DNA of 21,525 nt from Acidobacteriota bacterium (GTDB lineage: Bacteria > Actinomycetota > Actinomycetes > Actinomycetales > Micrococcaceae). Each line of letters starts with the position of its first letter. Within the stretch, counting starts at the first letter, position 1. Below the pieces are notes generated by a model, which was not told where the DNA came from, ran no database searches, and saw only the letters and a list, made by a program, of their open reading frames with translations. Shown here piece by piece: positions 14,992 to 21,525 of this stretch. The position numbers and the translations under genes are program-made. The stretch is taken from positions 25,908-47,432 of the forward strand of contig JABBNV010000001.1 in NCBI GenBank assembly GCA_019352125.1, written 5' to 3'.

Positions 14992-16386
14992 CTAGGCTGA
15001 TGGCGATTCTGCCCGCAGGGCGTCCTTTGAAATGTTCCCCTTATAGCCGGCCGTCGGCAGAGCTCGTCCAAGGGTTTGCCTGCCAAGGCTGGGTCCAAAG
15101 ATGGCAATAGTTGCTGCAACGATGAGCCAGCAGAGGGCGATGTAGACAAATACTGCTTGGTAGCCGAGGCTAGCGAAAATCGTCGCGACAATCATGGGAC
15201 CGAAAATGTTTGCCAGCCGGCCCGTACCGTACACCAGCCCGTGCCCGGCATTCCGTAGTTCGGTCGGGAATAGCTCTGGGCTGTAGGTATATAGCAGCGT
15301 GGCGAATGTCTGGATGAGCAGGTTAACGCAGAAGCCAAAGACGATGATAGCCACGGGGTTGAAAGTTAGTCCGTAGGCCAAGCCGCTTGCTGCGGTTGCC
15401 AGAGCGACGACGACGAGTGGGACCTTGCGGCCGAATCGGTCCGTTACTGGCCAAGCGAGCAATGCACCTGGGACTGCTCCAATGGTGGTCAAGGCAGAAA
15501 ATCCCAATGATTCGGCGACGCTGAAGCCGTGCTGGGCCAAAAGGGTGGGGACCCAGGCAACAAAGCCGTAGAAGCCGAGTGTCTGGAAGATCCACACGAC
15601 TGCCAAGAATAGAGTGACCTTCCGTGTCCGTCCGGTGAAGAGCTGGCGGTATTTGGTAGAGCCCGCCTCTGCTGCAGCCGGTTGTGCCATCTCTGCAATG
15701 GGTTCAAGAGGCTGCGCACCGCGCTCAAAACGCGCTATCGCCGTCTCGGCTTCGCTGAGTCGGTTCTTGTGGACAAGCCAGCGGGGGCTTTCAGGGAGGG
15801 CTAGAAGGGCCGGGGTGGCCAGTAATGCCAACGAACCGAGAATGAAGACCAGGCGCCAGGTGTCAGTTCCTAGTGGGATGATGGCCCGTGCCGAGAATGA
15901 CATGCAGGGAATGCCGGCCAAGCCGACGGCCATTACCGCAGCCTGCATGCGGCCCCGGCGCGGACCAGGCATGACTTCGGAGATGTAAGTCGTGGCAGAA
16001 ACGACCATTGCAGAGAGGCCGACCCCCGTAAAGAATCGGAACATGACGAAGGTTGGTACGCTACTCCCCGCGGCGTTCACCAGGGAGAACACAGAAAATA
16101 ACAACGTGGAGAAAAGTAGTGCGCGTTTGCGTCCGATCCTGTCTGAGATTCGGCCGCCAAATATCGCCCCTACAGCCATGCCCAGAAATGCAGCCGAGGT
16201 GACTATGGCCACTTCGTTGATGGAGAATTTAAGGTGTTTGGTCAAAACTGGGGCCACGTATGCAAACGTGTTGAGGTCCCCGAATTCGAAAAGAAACACG
16301 AAGGCCAGGGTGACTAGGGCGAGTTTATGAGCCCGTGTAATTGGCAGACGGTCGAGGCGCATCGCTACGCCGGATGATGTGAGCAT
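14992..16386 (-). CDS. MFS transporter, organic-acid or sugar symporter type
   Basis: A 464-residue, 12-TM major facilitator. The TM2-3 signature SDRIGRKRALL is near residue 82, LPESPRWLVHKNRL closes the N-terminal half near 198, and the central loop of about 40 residues precedes TM7 (KVTLFLAVVWIFQTLGFYGF). A second signature TDRFGRKVPLV lies in the C-terminal half, and YSPELFPTELRNAGHG follows. These marks fit the aromatic/organic-acid symporter or sugar-porter branches rather than the citrate-type branch of Salmonella TcuC. GAGGA lies about 7 nt before ATG 16386. Placed between prpF and the tcuA-like gene, it probably imports their tricarboxylate-like substrate. Confidence 0.88.
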   Translation of the reverse strand: MLTSSGVAMRLDRLPITRAHKLALVTLAFVFLFEFGDLNTFAYVAPVLTKHLKFSINEVAIVTSAAFLGMAVGAIFGGRISDRIGRKRALLFSTLLFSVFSLVNAAGSSVPTFVMFRFFTGVGLSAMVVSATTYISEVMPGPRRGRMQAAVMAVGLAGIPCMSFSARAIIPLGTDTWRLVFILGSLALLATPALLALPESPRWLVHKNRLSEAETAIARFERGAQPLEPIAEMAQPAAAEAGSTKYRQLFTGRTRKVTLFLAVVWIFQTLGFYGFVAWVPTLLAQHGFSVAESLGFSALTTIGAVPGALLAWPVTDRFGRKVPLVVVALATAASGLAYGLTFNPVAIIVFGFCVNLLIQTFATLLYTYSPELFPTELRNAGHGLVYGTGRLANIFGPMIVATIFASLGYQAVFVYIALCWLIVAATIAIFGPSLGRQTLGRALPTAGYKGNISKDALRAESPSA

Positions 16387-16467
16387 TCTCTATCCTCTTT
16401 GATAGTTGTTGCCGTCGACACTACTGGCCGACGTTTATTGGAGTTCTTCGCTTCCGTGCGAATTCAG

Positions 16468-17640
16468 CTAGGAGTGGGCTAATAACAGATGAGGCTGTGA
16501 CGGTGTGTCGAAGGGCTGCTGCGGTGTTTGTTTTGTCGGTACGTTAAGGACTGCGGTTGCAAGTCGTCGAGCCGCACGTGATAGTGAGACTCGTTCAACT
16601 TCTCCGCCTGGTGAGAGGTCCCAGCGGACTTCGACTACACCGGATAGCGTTCCGATTCGCAATACTTTTGATCCAGCACCTAGGTAGGGCTGGACTACGG
16701 TCCCCGGCGAAGCAGCTGCGACCGCCAGGGCCACCGCTGAAGTGAGTCCGACTGCTGGGTGGGCAGCATGCATGGAGAGCATTCGTACTGCGACGTCGTA
16801 GTCGGCCGCAGCAACGTGAGTTCCGGCGGAGGTTTGGTAGTCTTTAGCCGCTCCAATGAGCCCGGTTTTCGGGACCGCGCTGGGGGCCGGCTGCCCGGGT
16901 TCTACTAATCCGTGAAGAACGGCTCCCGAAGCGCGGAAGCCAGCCAGCATTCCCAGGTGGCGTTCAATCGCGTGTGCGCTTTCTGTTCCCGTCATCCCCA
17001 CGCTGTTAGCGTCAATCAGGATGGCGGGGGCCCCAGCATTGACGATGCTGGCTTGGGCTGAGATCCCATCGACCGTGATGGTCTCACGGACCTGGCCCGT
17101 CGGGAAAACGACATCGAGGCTGAAGGGCCCGCAGAATGACAGCTCGACGGGCACCCCGCCCGTCTCCACTCCCGGCACTAAGGCACCTCCGTGTTGTGGT
17201 GCTCGCCCACCCGGAGTGTCGATGGTGACCTCTAACATCGCCCCAGTGTTGACATTGCGCAGACGCACTCGGGTCACGTCGCTTCTAACGGGCGCAAGGC
17301 CTTCCTGAATCGCATAGAGTCCGACGGCGGTGGCACAGTTGCCGCAGTTGCTACCCCACTCCACGATGCGCTCGGCGATGCCCACCTGACCGAAGAGGTA
17401 GTCCACGTCCGCCTCCAGAACTGCTGAACGGGACACCACGGCGATTTTAGAGGTGGTTGAGGTTGCCCCGCCCACGCCGTCGATTTGGCGACGGTCCCCT
17501 GATCCGAGTGCATTTTCCAGCAGTACGTCGAGTGGGATGCCCGCAGCGTCCACTGCCTCGGACGCAAAGATCCAGCATTTACTTGTACCGCCTCGCATCC
17601 ATACAGCCCGAATATCGACTGTGTCTGCTGATGCATTCAT
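16468..17640 (-). CDS. prpF: PrpF family isomerase (aconitate/methylaconitate type)
   Basis: A 390-residue cytoplasmic protein of the PrpF family, with a two-fold diaminopimelate-epimerase-like fold. The N-terminus VDIRAVWMRGGTSKCWIF is characteristic. GGATSTTSKIAVV carries the catalytic lysine candidate, SNCGNCATAVGLYAI is the conserved core loop, and the second half has VNAGAPAILIDANSVGMTG and RMLSMHAAHPAVGLTSAVALA. Known members isomerise 2-methyl-cis-/trans-aconitate, trans-aconitate, or tautomerise 4-oxalomesaconate. Beside a TcuA-like dehydrogenase, aconitate cis-trans isomerisation is the simplest role here. AGGAGG lies 6 nt before ATG 17640. It is the first gene of the minus-strand operon and is divergent from the LysR gene. 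Confidence 0.87.
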   Translation of the reverse strand: MNASADTVDIRAVWMRGGTSKCWIFASEAVDAAGIPLDVLLENALGSGDRRQIDGVGGATSTTSKIAVVSRSAVLEADVDYLFGQVGIAERIVEWGSNCGNCATAVGLYAIQEGLAPVRSDVTRVRLRNVNTGAMLEVTIDTPGGRAPQHGGALVPGVETGGVPVELSFCGPFSLDVVFPTGQVRETITVDGISAQASIVNAGAPAILIDANSVGMTGTESAHAIERHLGMLAGFRASGAVLHGLVEPGQPAPSAVPKTGLIGAAKDYQTSAGTHVAAADYDVAVRMLSMHAAHPAVGLTSAVALAVAAASPGTVVQPYLGAGSKVLRIGTLSGVVEVRWDLSPGGEVERVSLSRAARRLATAVLNVPTKQTPQQPFDTPSQPHLLLAHS

Positions 17641-17656
17641 TGGCTTCCTCCTCTGG

Positions 17657-17696
17657 CTTGCCTCTCATGCAAGTGTGAAAGCAAAGAACAGTTTGC
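17657..17696. promoter_or_regulatory. Tandem dyads in the prpF-lysR intergenic region
   Basis: CTTGC (17657-17661) and GCAAG (17669-17673) form an inverted repeat that includes an exact T-N11-A (T17659, A17671), the LysR consensus. A second repeat, GCAAA-6 nt-TTTGC (17681-17696), lies 7 bp further on. A third, CTAAAG/CTTTAG, occupies 17702-17726. The GCAA half-site recurs in the first two. They probably include recall and activation sites for the LysR protein. Confidence 0.5.
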
Positions 17697-17746
17697 ACCA
17701 GCTAAAGTTTTTGAAGACGCCTTTAGATTTACTATAGGATGGCAAT

Positions 17747-18676
17747 ATGGATATGGACGTCCGGCGGATGTTAGTACTCGTTGATGTGGCCCGTTCGGGC
17801 TCGCTGACGGCAGCTGCGGGCCGCCTCAACTACACCGTGTCAGCTGTTTCGCAGCAGATTGGTCAGCTCGAAGCTGAGGCTGGCCAGCCACTGATAGAGC
17901 GCAGGCCTCGCGGGGTGACGTTAACGGAGGCGGGGAGAGCCGTTGTTCGGCATGCTGAGAAGATTGAGCGTGCGGTATCTGCCGCCCACGAGGAACTTCG
18001 TGACATTGCAGGGCTGAACACGGGTACATTGCGGCTAGGTACCGTCCCGACGGTCACAGAGTCTTTTCTCTCCACCGCTATTTCAGTTTTTCGCGAACGC
18101 CACCCAGCTGTGGATCTGCGGATCCACAGCACCCAACTTTCAGGACTCGACCGACTTCTCGAGGCTCGGGAAATCGAGTTGGCCATCACTTGGGACCGCG
18201 ATGTGGTAGTGGACTCCCAGATGACAGCCACAAGTACGGAGCTAATCTTCCCGGATCCGAGCGTCCTCCTCGTCCCCAGCAAGCACCCTCTAGCTACTCG
18301 GTCGAGCGTTCATATGGAGGAGCTGAGGCATGAACCTTGGATCATTCGCACTTCCCCCAACGTCCTTTCGCTCCTTCAAACGGCCTGCGCTGCCGCGGGC
18401 TTCGAACCCATCGTCACATTTGAAGCGCGCAGCTATCAGGAGGCTCAGGCAATGGTTGCAGTTGGGATGGGAATTGCCATGGTGCCCCAGCTGTCGCTCT
18501 ACTCTCTCAGAGAGGACATTCGGGTGATCACACGGATTTCCCCTCGTCCGCCGAGCCGGCGAATTGTTGTAGCCCGACGACGAGGCGAATCTCTCTCTCC
18601 TGCTGGATTGGCTATGAGTGAGCTTCTGATCGAGACCGGACGCGCATGGAGACCGGCGCAGCATCAAATGAAGTAG
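17747..18676 (+). CDS. LysR family transcriptional regulator
   Basis: A 309-residue regulator with an N-terminal winged helix-turn-helix (residues 1-62: SLTAAAGRLNYTVSAVSQQI is the HTH, then PLIERRPRGVTLTEAG) and a LysR substrate-binding domain from GTLRLGTVPTV (about 93) to the end. It is divergent from prpF by 106 bp that contain several inverted repeats, so it is the likely activator of prpF-permease-tcuA, as TcuR (also LysR) is for tcu genes in Salmonella. AGGA about 7 nt before ATG 17747 may be the ribosome site. A TATAGG at 17733-17738 could be its -10, which would place the transcript start almost at the ATG. Confidence 0.9.
   Translation: MDMDVRRMLVLVDVARSGSLTAAAGRLNYTVSAVSQQIGQLEAEAGQPLIERRPRGVTLTEAGRAVVRHAEKIERAVSAAHEELRDIAGLNTGTLRLGTVPTVTESFLSTAISVFRERHPAVDLRIHSTQLSGLDRLLEAREIELAITWDRDVVVDSQMTATSTELIFPDPSVLLVPSKHPLATRSSVHMEELRHEPWIIRTSPNVLSLLQTACAAAGFEPIVTFEARSYQEAQAMVAVGMGIAMVPQLSLYSLREDIRVITRISPRPPSRRIVVARRRGESLSPAGLAMSELLIETGRAWRPAQHQMK
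18107..18130. repeat. Perfect 10-bp inverted repeat inside the LysR gene
   Basis: GCTGTGGATC (18107-18116) and GATCCACAGC (18121-18130) flank a TGCG loop. It lies in the LysR effector domain coding for AVDLRIHST. The mRNA should form a stable hairpin about 360 nt into the gene. It may be chance, or act in attenuation or message stability. Confidence 0.6.
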
Positions 18677-18839
18677 CTACGCGGCGGTATGGTCCCCTCT
18701 GGGGCAGTGTTGATGGAGCGAACCTGCGTCTACCCGGCTGCGGCTCAGGAACCCGTTGGGGTGACCTCGGTTCGTCCCAATCTGACGGGGTGTCCACGTC
18801 CGGTGAAGACTGCCAGACGGGTTGAACTTCTGCCTTTCC

Positions 18840-19247
18840 CTACTGGCTCAATGTCGACAGGGCCTGGCGTAGGCGTGTGCCGGCGTCGTCGGCCACCTCT
18901 TTGACGGCAGGAGCGGAGCTGAGCTGCACCATGGTCTGCGGATCAATCGCTTCAACGGTGGTCACGTTCGCATCCTTGCTGCGCCGCACCACGACGTTGC
19001 ACGGCAGCAAGGCACCCATTTCGGGTTCTGCCGCAAGTGCGCGACTGGCCAAGGCTGGGTTGCAAGCGCCAAGGATGGTGTAATCGCCGACGGCGTCCGC
19101 CGCCTCAGTGCCTAGCTTGGCTTCGAAGGTGGAGCGAACGTTAATTTCGGTGAGGATGCCGAACCCCTGTGCTGCCAGAGCGGCCCGGGTCTGCTCCAAA
19201 GCCTCGGCCCACGGAAGATCGATAGTGGTGTGCAGGGTGTACGTCAT
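18840..19247 (-). CDS. DUF302 domain protein
   Basis: A 135-residue soluble protein of the DUF302 family. It begins with a strand-helix-strand typical of the fold (YTLHTTIDLPWAEALEQTRAALAAQGFGILTEI shows the pattern over residues 3-36). YTILGACNPALASRAL (residues 56-71) and GALLPCNVVVRR (78-89) match family motifs, including two cysteines, C62 and C83, that could bind thiol or metal. No enzymatic role is established for the family. GAGGA is 5 nt before the ATG. It lies 27 nt downstream of the CstR/CsoR-like gene and should share its transcript and its control, which suggests a role in reactive-sulfur or metal stress. Confidence 0.85.
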   Translation of the reverse strand: MTYTLHTTIDLPWAEALEQTRAALAAQGFGILTEINVRSTFEAKLGTEAADAVGDYTILGACNPALASRALAAEPEMGALLPCNVVVRRSKDANVTTVEAIDPQTMVQLSSAPAVKEVADDAGTRLRQALSTLSQ

Positions 19248-19274
19248 GATGATCCTCTGTTTGGGTGGGGTTGT

Positions 19275-19532
19275 TTAGGCGAGGGAGAGGAAGAGTTTTT
19301 CCAGGTCCTTCTTGTCCATGCTGGCGTCCTGCTGAACGATGCACTGTTCCAGGCCGGTGGCGATGATGGCGAAACCGGCCCGGTCGAGAGCCTTGGATAC
19401 GGCGGCGAGCTGGGTGACTACGTCTTTGCAGTCCCTGCCCTCCTCCAACATCCGGGTGACGGCGGCGAGCTGGCCCTGGGCGCGCTTGAGTCTATTAATC
19501 ACCGGTGTGACTTCTGTAGCATTGAGTTCCAT
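19275..19532 (-). CDS. CsoR/CstR family thiol or metal-sensing repressor
   Basis: An 85-residue all-helical repressor of the DUF156/CsoR family. From ATG 19532, VINRLKRAQGQL (11-22) is the DNA-contact helix region, and C35 (EEGRDCKDVVTQL) and C64 (GLEQC) are the two sensing cysteines. Copper sensors of this family have a histidine four residues before the second cysteine. Here that residue is G60, so the Cu site is incomplete and the Cys pair looks like the persulfide sensor CstR. I chose ATG 19532 because GGAG (19539-19542) lies 6 nt upstream and the predicted -10 at 19566-19571 leaves the in-frame ATG at 19565 before or at the transcript start. Confidence 0.85.
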   Translation of the reverse strand: MELNATEVTPVINRLKRAQGQLAAVTRMLEEGRDCKDVVTQLAAVSKALDRAGFAIIATGLEQCIVQQDASMDKKDLEKLFLSLA

Positions 19533-19565
19533 GAGTTTCTCCAAGTGTTGGTAGTCTGAGGCCAT

Positions 19566-19593
19566 TCTATACCCCTGTGGGTATAAATGTCGG
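19566..19593 (-). promoter_or_regulatory. CsoR/CstR-gene promoter with embedded operator
   Basis: On the minus strand CCGACA (-35, 19588-19593) and TATAGA (-10, 19566-19571) are 16 nt apart. The dyad TATACCC-CTGT-GGGTATA (19568-19585) fills the spacer and overlaps the -10. ATACCC/GGGTAT is the known half-site of CsoR- and CstR-type repressors, so this is almost certainly the autoregulatory operator. Confidence 0.8.
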
Positions 19594-19606
19594 CTTGGAT
19601 ATGCTC

Positions 19607-20329
19607 TTATCTGCGCGCTTCGTCCAGATATGAGTAAGCGGTGACTCGAGAGATGCCCAGGCGTGCCGCAACGCTCTCTACACCCTTGCGCATTTGCAGC
19701 ACGCCTTGCGCATCCATCCGAGCCAGTACTGAGATCCGGTCTTCCCTGCTCATTTGGTCTGTGGGCTTGCCAATTTCCCGGATGGCTTCGGCCACCATTA
19801 CGTCCATGACGGCCACCAGATCCCGCCCGAAAAACTCGTTCGGGGCATCAGGGGCAATGGGCGATGGCTGTGACAGGAGACCATCCAGTAGTGAGCGAGC
19901 CTGATGGAGGGCGCTGACGTCAACGTTGATGCAGAAGGCAGCCAAAATGCGGCCCGCTGAGTTGCGAAAGTACACCGAGGAGCAACGCAGTTCCCTGCCG
20001 TCGCTGGTTAATCCGCGGTAACCAAAGGCGTTGTGATCCTCCGATTGATTATGCAGCACCGCTGCGCCCAGGCTACTGGAAGGACCGCCCACTTCGCGCC
20101 CAGTAACATGTCCGTTTTCAATGGCTGCAATGGTGTGACCCAGATCAGGCTTGTCCGCTGAGAGATCGTGCAACACCACTTCGCACCCTGGGCCTGACGC
20201 GGCTGCGATGGCATGCATGACGGGGCGAAAAACCGTGAGAATCTCTTCCACTGATTCGTACGTGCCCATTCGGGATAGTGGATCGAGCAATGGTTGAGGT
20301 GCCTGTGTGGTGGTGCCGTTCTTGCTCAT
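19607..20329 (-). CDS. YheO/DauR-type PAS and helix-turn-helix regulator
   Basis: A 240-residue regulator. Residues about 20-130 form the YheO-like PAS sensor domain (FRPVMHAIAAASGPGCEVVLHDLS, then a core with SLGAAVLHN, YRGLTSDGRELRCSSVYFRN and AAFCINVDVS). The C-terminal 60 residues form the YheO/DauR helix-turn-helix (MRKGVESVAARLGISRVTAYSYLDEAR). The family includes DauR, the regulator of D-arginine use, but many members have unknown ligands. The start is ATG 20329. A TTG at 20335 in the same frame is less likely. It is divergent from an MFS permease gene and probably controls it. Confidence 0.87.
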   Translation of the reverse strand: MSKNGTTTQAPQPLLDPLSRMGTYESVEEILTVFRPVMHAIAAASGPGCEVVLHDLSADKPDLGHTIAAIENGHVTGREVGGPSSSLGAAVLHNQSEDHNAFGYRGLTSDGRELRCSSVYFRNSAGRILAAFCINVDVSALHQARSLLDGLLSQPSPIAPDAPNEFFGRDLVAVMDVMVAEAIREIGKPTDQMSREDRISVLARMDAQGVLQMRKGVESVAARLGISRVTAYSYLDEARR

Positions 20330-20360
20330 AGGCAAGTCTTACCGCTTAGTCGCAATGTAG

Positions 20361-20369
20361 ACAAATTGT
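20361..20369. promoter_or_regulatory. Small palindrome in the regulator-permease intergenic region
   Basis: ACAA-A-TTGT lies between the YheO/DauR gene and the divergent permease gene. TAGACA occurs twice nearby (20358-20363 and 20378-20383). This AT-rich stretch is the likely site of the divergent promoters and regulator binding, but no clean -35/-10 pair could be assigned. Confidence 0.3.
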
Positions 20370-20469
20370 TAAATCCATAGACATACTGTTCGCCAGCTGC
20401 TAGCTTTCCAGAGAGGCGTCGCGAAGATGCGAGCGCTGAAGGTGTTGTTCCAAGAGAAGGAAGACTCGC

Positions 20470-21513
20470 ATGGCTCAATCGGTTCAGGGCAGTAGGGCGT
20501 CATGGAAGTCGGTGCTGCCAGCCGGAAAGCGTCGCACTATTGCCGGCGGCGCAATCGGCACATTGATGGAGTACTTTGACTACTACCTTTATGGGTTGGC
20601 GTCAGCCACGGTATTTCCCGCTGTATTTTTCCCCGGTGACAGCGCCGTTGTGGGGACGTTGTCCTCCTTCGCCAGTTTCGCCGTCGGCTTTCTGCTCCGT
20701 CCTATTGGTGGTCTGGTGTTCGGCCACATTGGGGACAGGATGGGCCGCAAGCTCACCTTGATGATCACGGTGGTGGGCATGGGAATTTCGACGGCGGCCA
20801 TCGGCCTCATTCCCTCGGCCGCCACTATTGGCATCGCCGCACCCATTCTGCTGCTGATTTTCCGCATGTTCCAGGGACTTTTTGTGGGCGGCGAGATGGG
20901 CGGCGCTGCCACGTTGGTGGTGGAGCATGCCCCGGCCGGCAAGCGCGGTCTCTTTGGCGCCTTGCTCATCAGCGGAGCCGGGGTGGCGAACGTCGCTTCC
21001 GCGGGTCTGATGGCTGCTTTCGGTGCCGGATCACATTCGTTCTTCATTACCTGGGGTTGGCGAATTCCGTTTGTCTTTGCTCTGGTACTGGCTATTATCG
21101 CAGTCATCTTGCGTTCCAAGCTGGAAGAATCGGATGAGTTCAAGGAGCTCGCAGCTGCCCGGGCGGCCGAAACGCCAACAGCTAACACGCCGGTGCGGAA
21201 GTCCCCGCTGCGGGAGGTATTCCGGCATCCAAAGAACGCCATCCTCGGAATCCTGATCGGGTTGCCGCAGAGCATTGCTGGCTACATTATTCTCACGTTC
21301 GGTTTGGCCTATATGGTGTCCAAGGGCACCTCGGCCCAGGTGGGATTTATCGGCACCATGATTGTTGGCGTTTTGCAGATTTTTGCAGCACCGCTGTGGG
21401 GGAGCCTGTCAGATAGAATCGGCCGGCGAAAGGTCTACATTGCCGGTTGTATTGGCTTTGCGCTGCTGATATTCCGAAGGGCCGCTTTTTCGCCACCACG
21501 CGCGATGACTTGA
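20470..21513 (+). CDS. MHS-type MFS permease, 3' part aberrant or broken
   Basis: This is a metabolite:H+ symporter of the MFS. Residues 1 to about 335 are canonical: GTLMEYFDYYLYGLASATVFP (TM1 start), LLRPIGGLVFGHIGDRMGRK (near 77-96), FRMFQGLFVGGEMGGAATLVVEHAP, WGWRIPFVFALVLAI and a second GSLSDRIGRRK (about 315-325) in the C-terminal half. After GFALLIF (near 335, base 21474) the frame gives RRAAFSPPRAMT and stops, instead of the expected further TM segments, about 90-110 residues short. A +1 shift also gives no MFS-like sequence. This points to a junction, frameshift or assembly edge. AGAAGG lies 9 nt before the ATG. The substrate is unknown. Confidence 0.8.
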   Translation: MAQSVQGSRASWKSVLPAGKRRTIAGGAIGTLMEYFDYYLYGLASATVFPAVFFPGDSAVVGTLSSFASFAVGFLLRPIGGLVFGHIGDRMGRKLTLMITVVGMGISTAAIGLIPSAATIGIAAPILLLIFRMFQGLFVGGEMGGAATLVVEHAPAGKRGLFGALLISGAGVANVASAGLMAAFGAGSHSFFITWGWRIPFVFALVLAIIAVILRSKLEESDEFKELAAARAAETPTANTPVRKSPLREVFRHPKNAILGILIGLPQSIAGYIILTFGLAYMVSKGTSAQVGFIGTMIVGVLQIFAAPLWGSLSDRIGRRKVYIAGCIGFALLIFRRAAFSPPRAMT

Positions 21514-21525
21514 TCGAATGCGCCG

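Overview
The window looks like a chromosomal segment of a high-GC Gram-positive bacterium, most likely an actinobacterium of the Arthrobacter group (Micrococcaceae). This is inferred from base composition, the fused RhaD aldolase-dehydrogenase, the Streptomyces-type RhaI, and small actinobacterial families such as DUF993, DUF4267 and DUF2200. No rRNA, tRNA, CRISPR array, phage gene or intact insertion sequence was seen. Taxonomy is inference only. || Region 1 (1-5706) is an L-rhamnose utilisation locus. It holds the 3' end of a sugar ABC-importer permease, then rhaI (isomerase), rhaD (rhamnulose-1-phosphate aldolase fused to a short-chain dehydrogenase), rhaB (kinase) and rhaM (mutarotase). 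rhaI-rhaD are 3 nt apart and rhaD-rhaB overlap by ATGA. A -35/-10 pair and a LacI-type palindrome precede rhaI, and a strong hairpin overlaps the rhaM stop codon. The set should take L-rhamnose through rhamnulose and rhamnulose-1-phosphate to DHAP and L-lactaldehyde, with the fused domain handling the aldehyde. || Region 2 (5734-10294) is a tight minus-strand operon: a Gfo/Idh/MocA oxidoreductase, a DUF993 DapA-like TIM-barrel protein and a xylose-isomerase-like TIM-barrel protein, linked by 1-nt and 4-nt overlaps. A divergent LacI-family gene faces it, with palindromic operators near both promoters. It reads as a complete but unassigned oxidation/isomerisation/cleavage pathway for a sugar or sugar derivative, and is the best candidate here for an undescribed pathway. 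|| Region 3 (10324-13193) is mixed: the remnant of an MFS transporter gene, a divergent TetR/DUF4267 membrane-protein pair with nested palindromes between them, a dihydrofolate-reductase-like protein and a DUF2200 protein. || Region 4 (13425-18676) is an organic-acid cluster: a TcuA-like FAD dehydrogenase, an MFS permease and a PrpF-type isomerase on the minus strand, with a divergent LysR regulator. It resembles the tricarballylate (tcu) system but has no tcuB and gains a PrpF, suggesting a variant route for tricarballylate, trans-aconitate or a related tricarboxylate. || Region 5 (18840-21525) holds a CstR/CsoR-type thiol sensor with DUF302, whose palindromic operator sits inside its own promoter. 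It is followed by a YheO/DauR-type regulator divergent from an MHS-type MFS permease, whose reading frame stops being MFS-like close to the window end.
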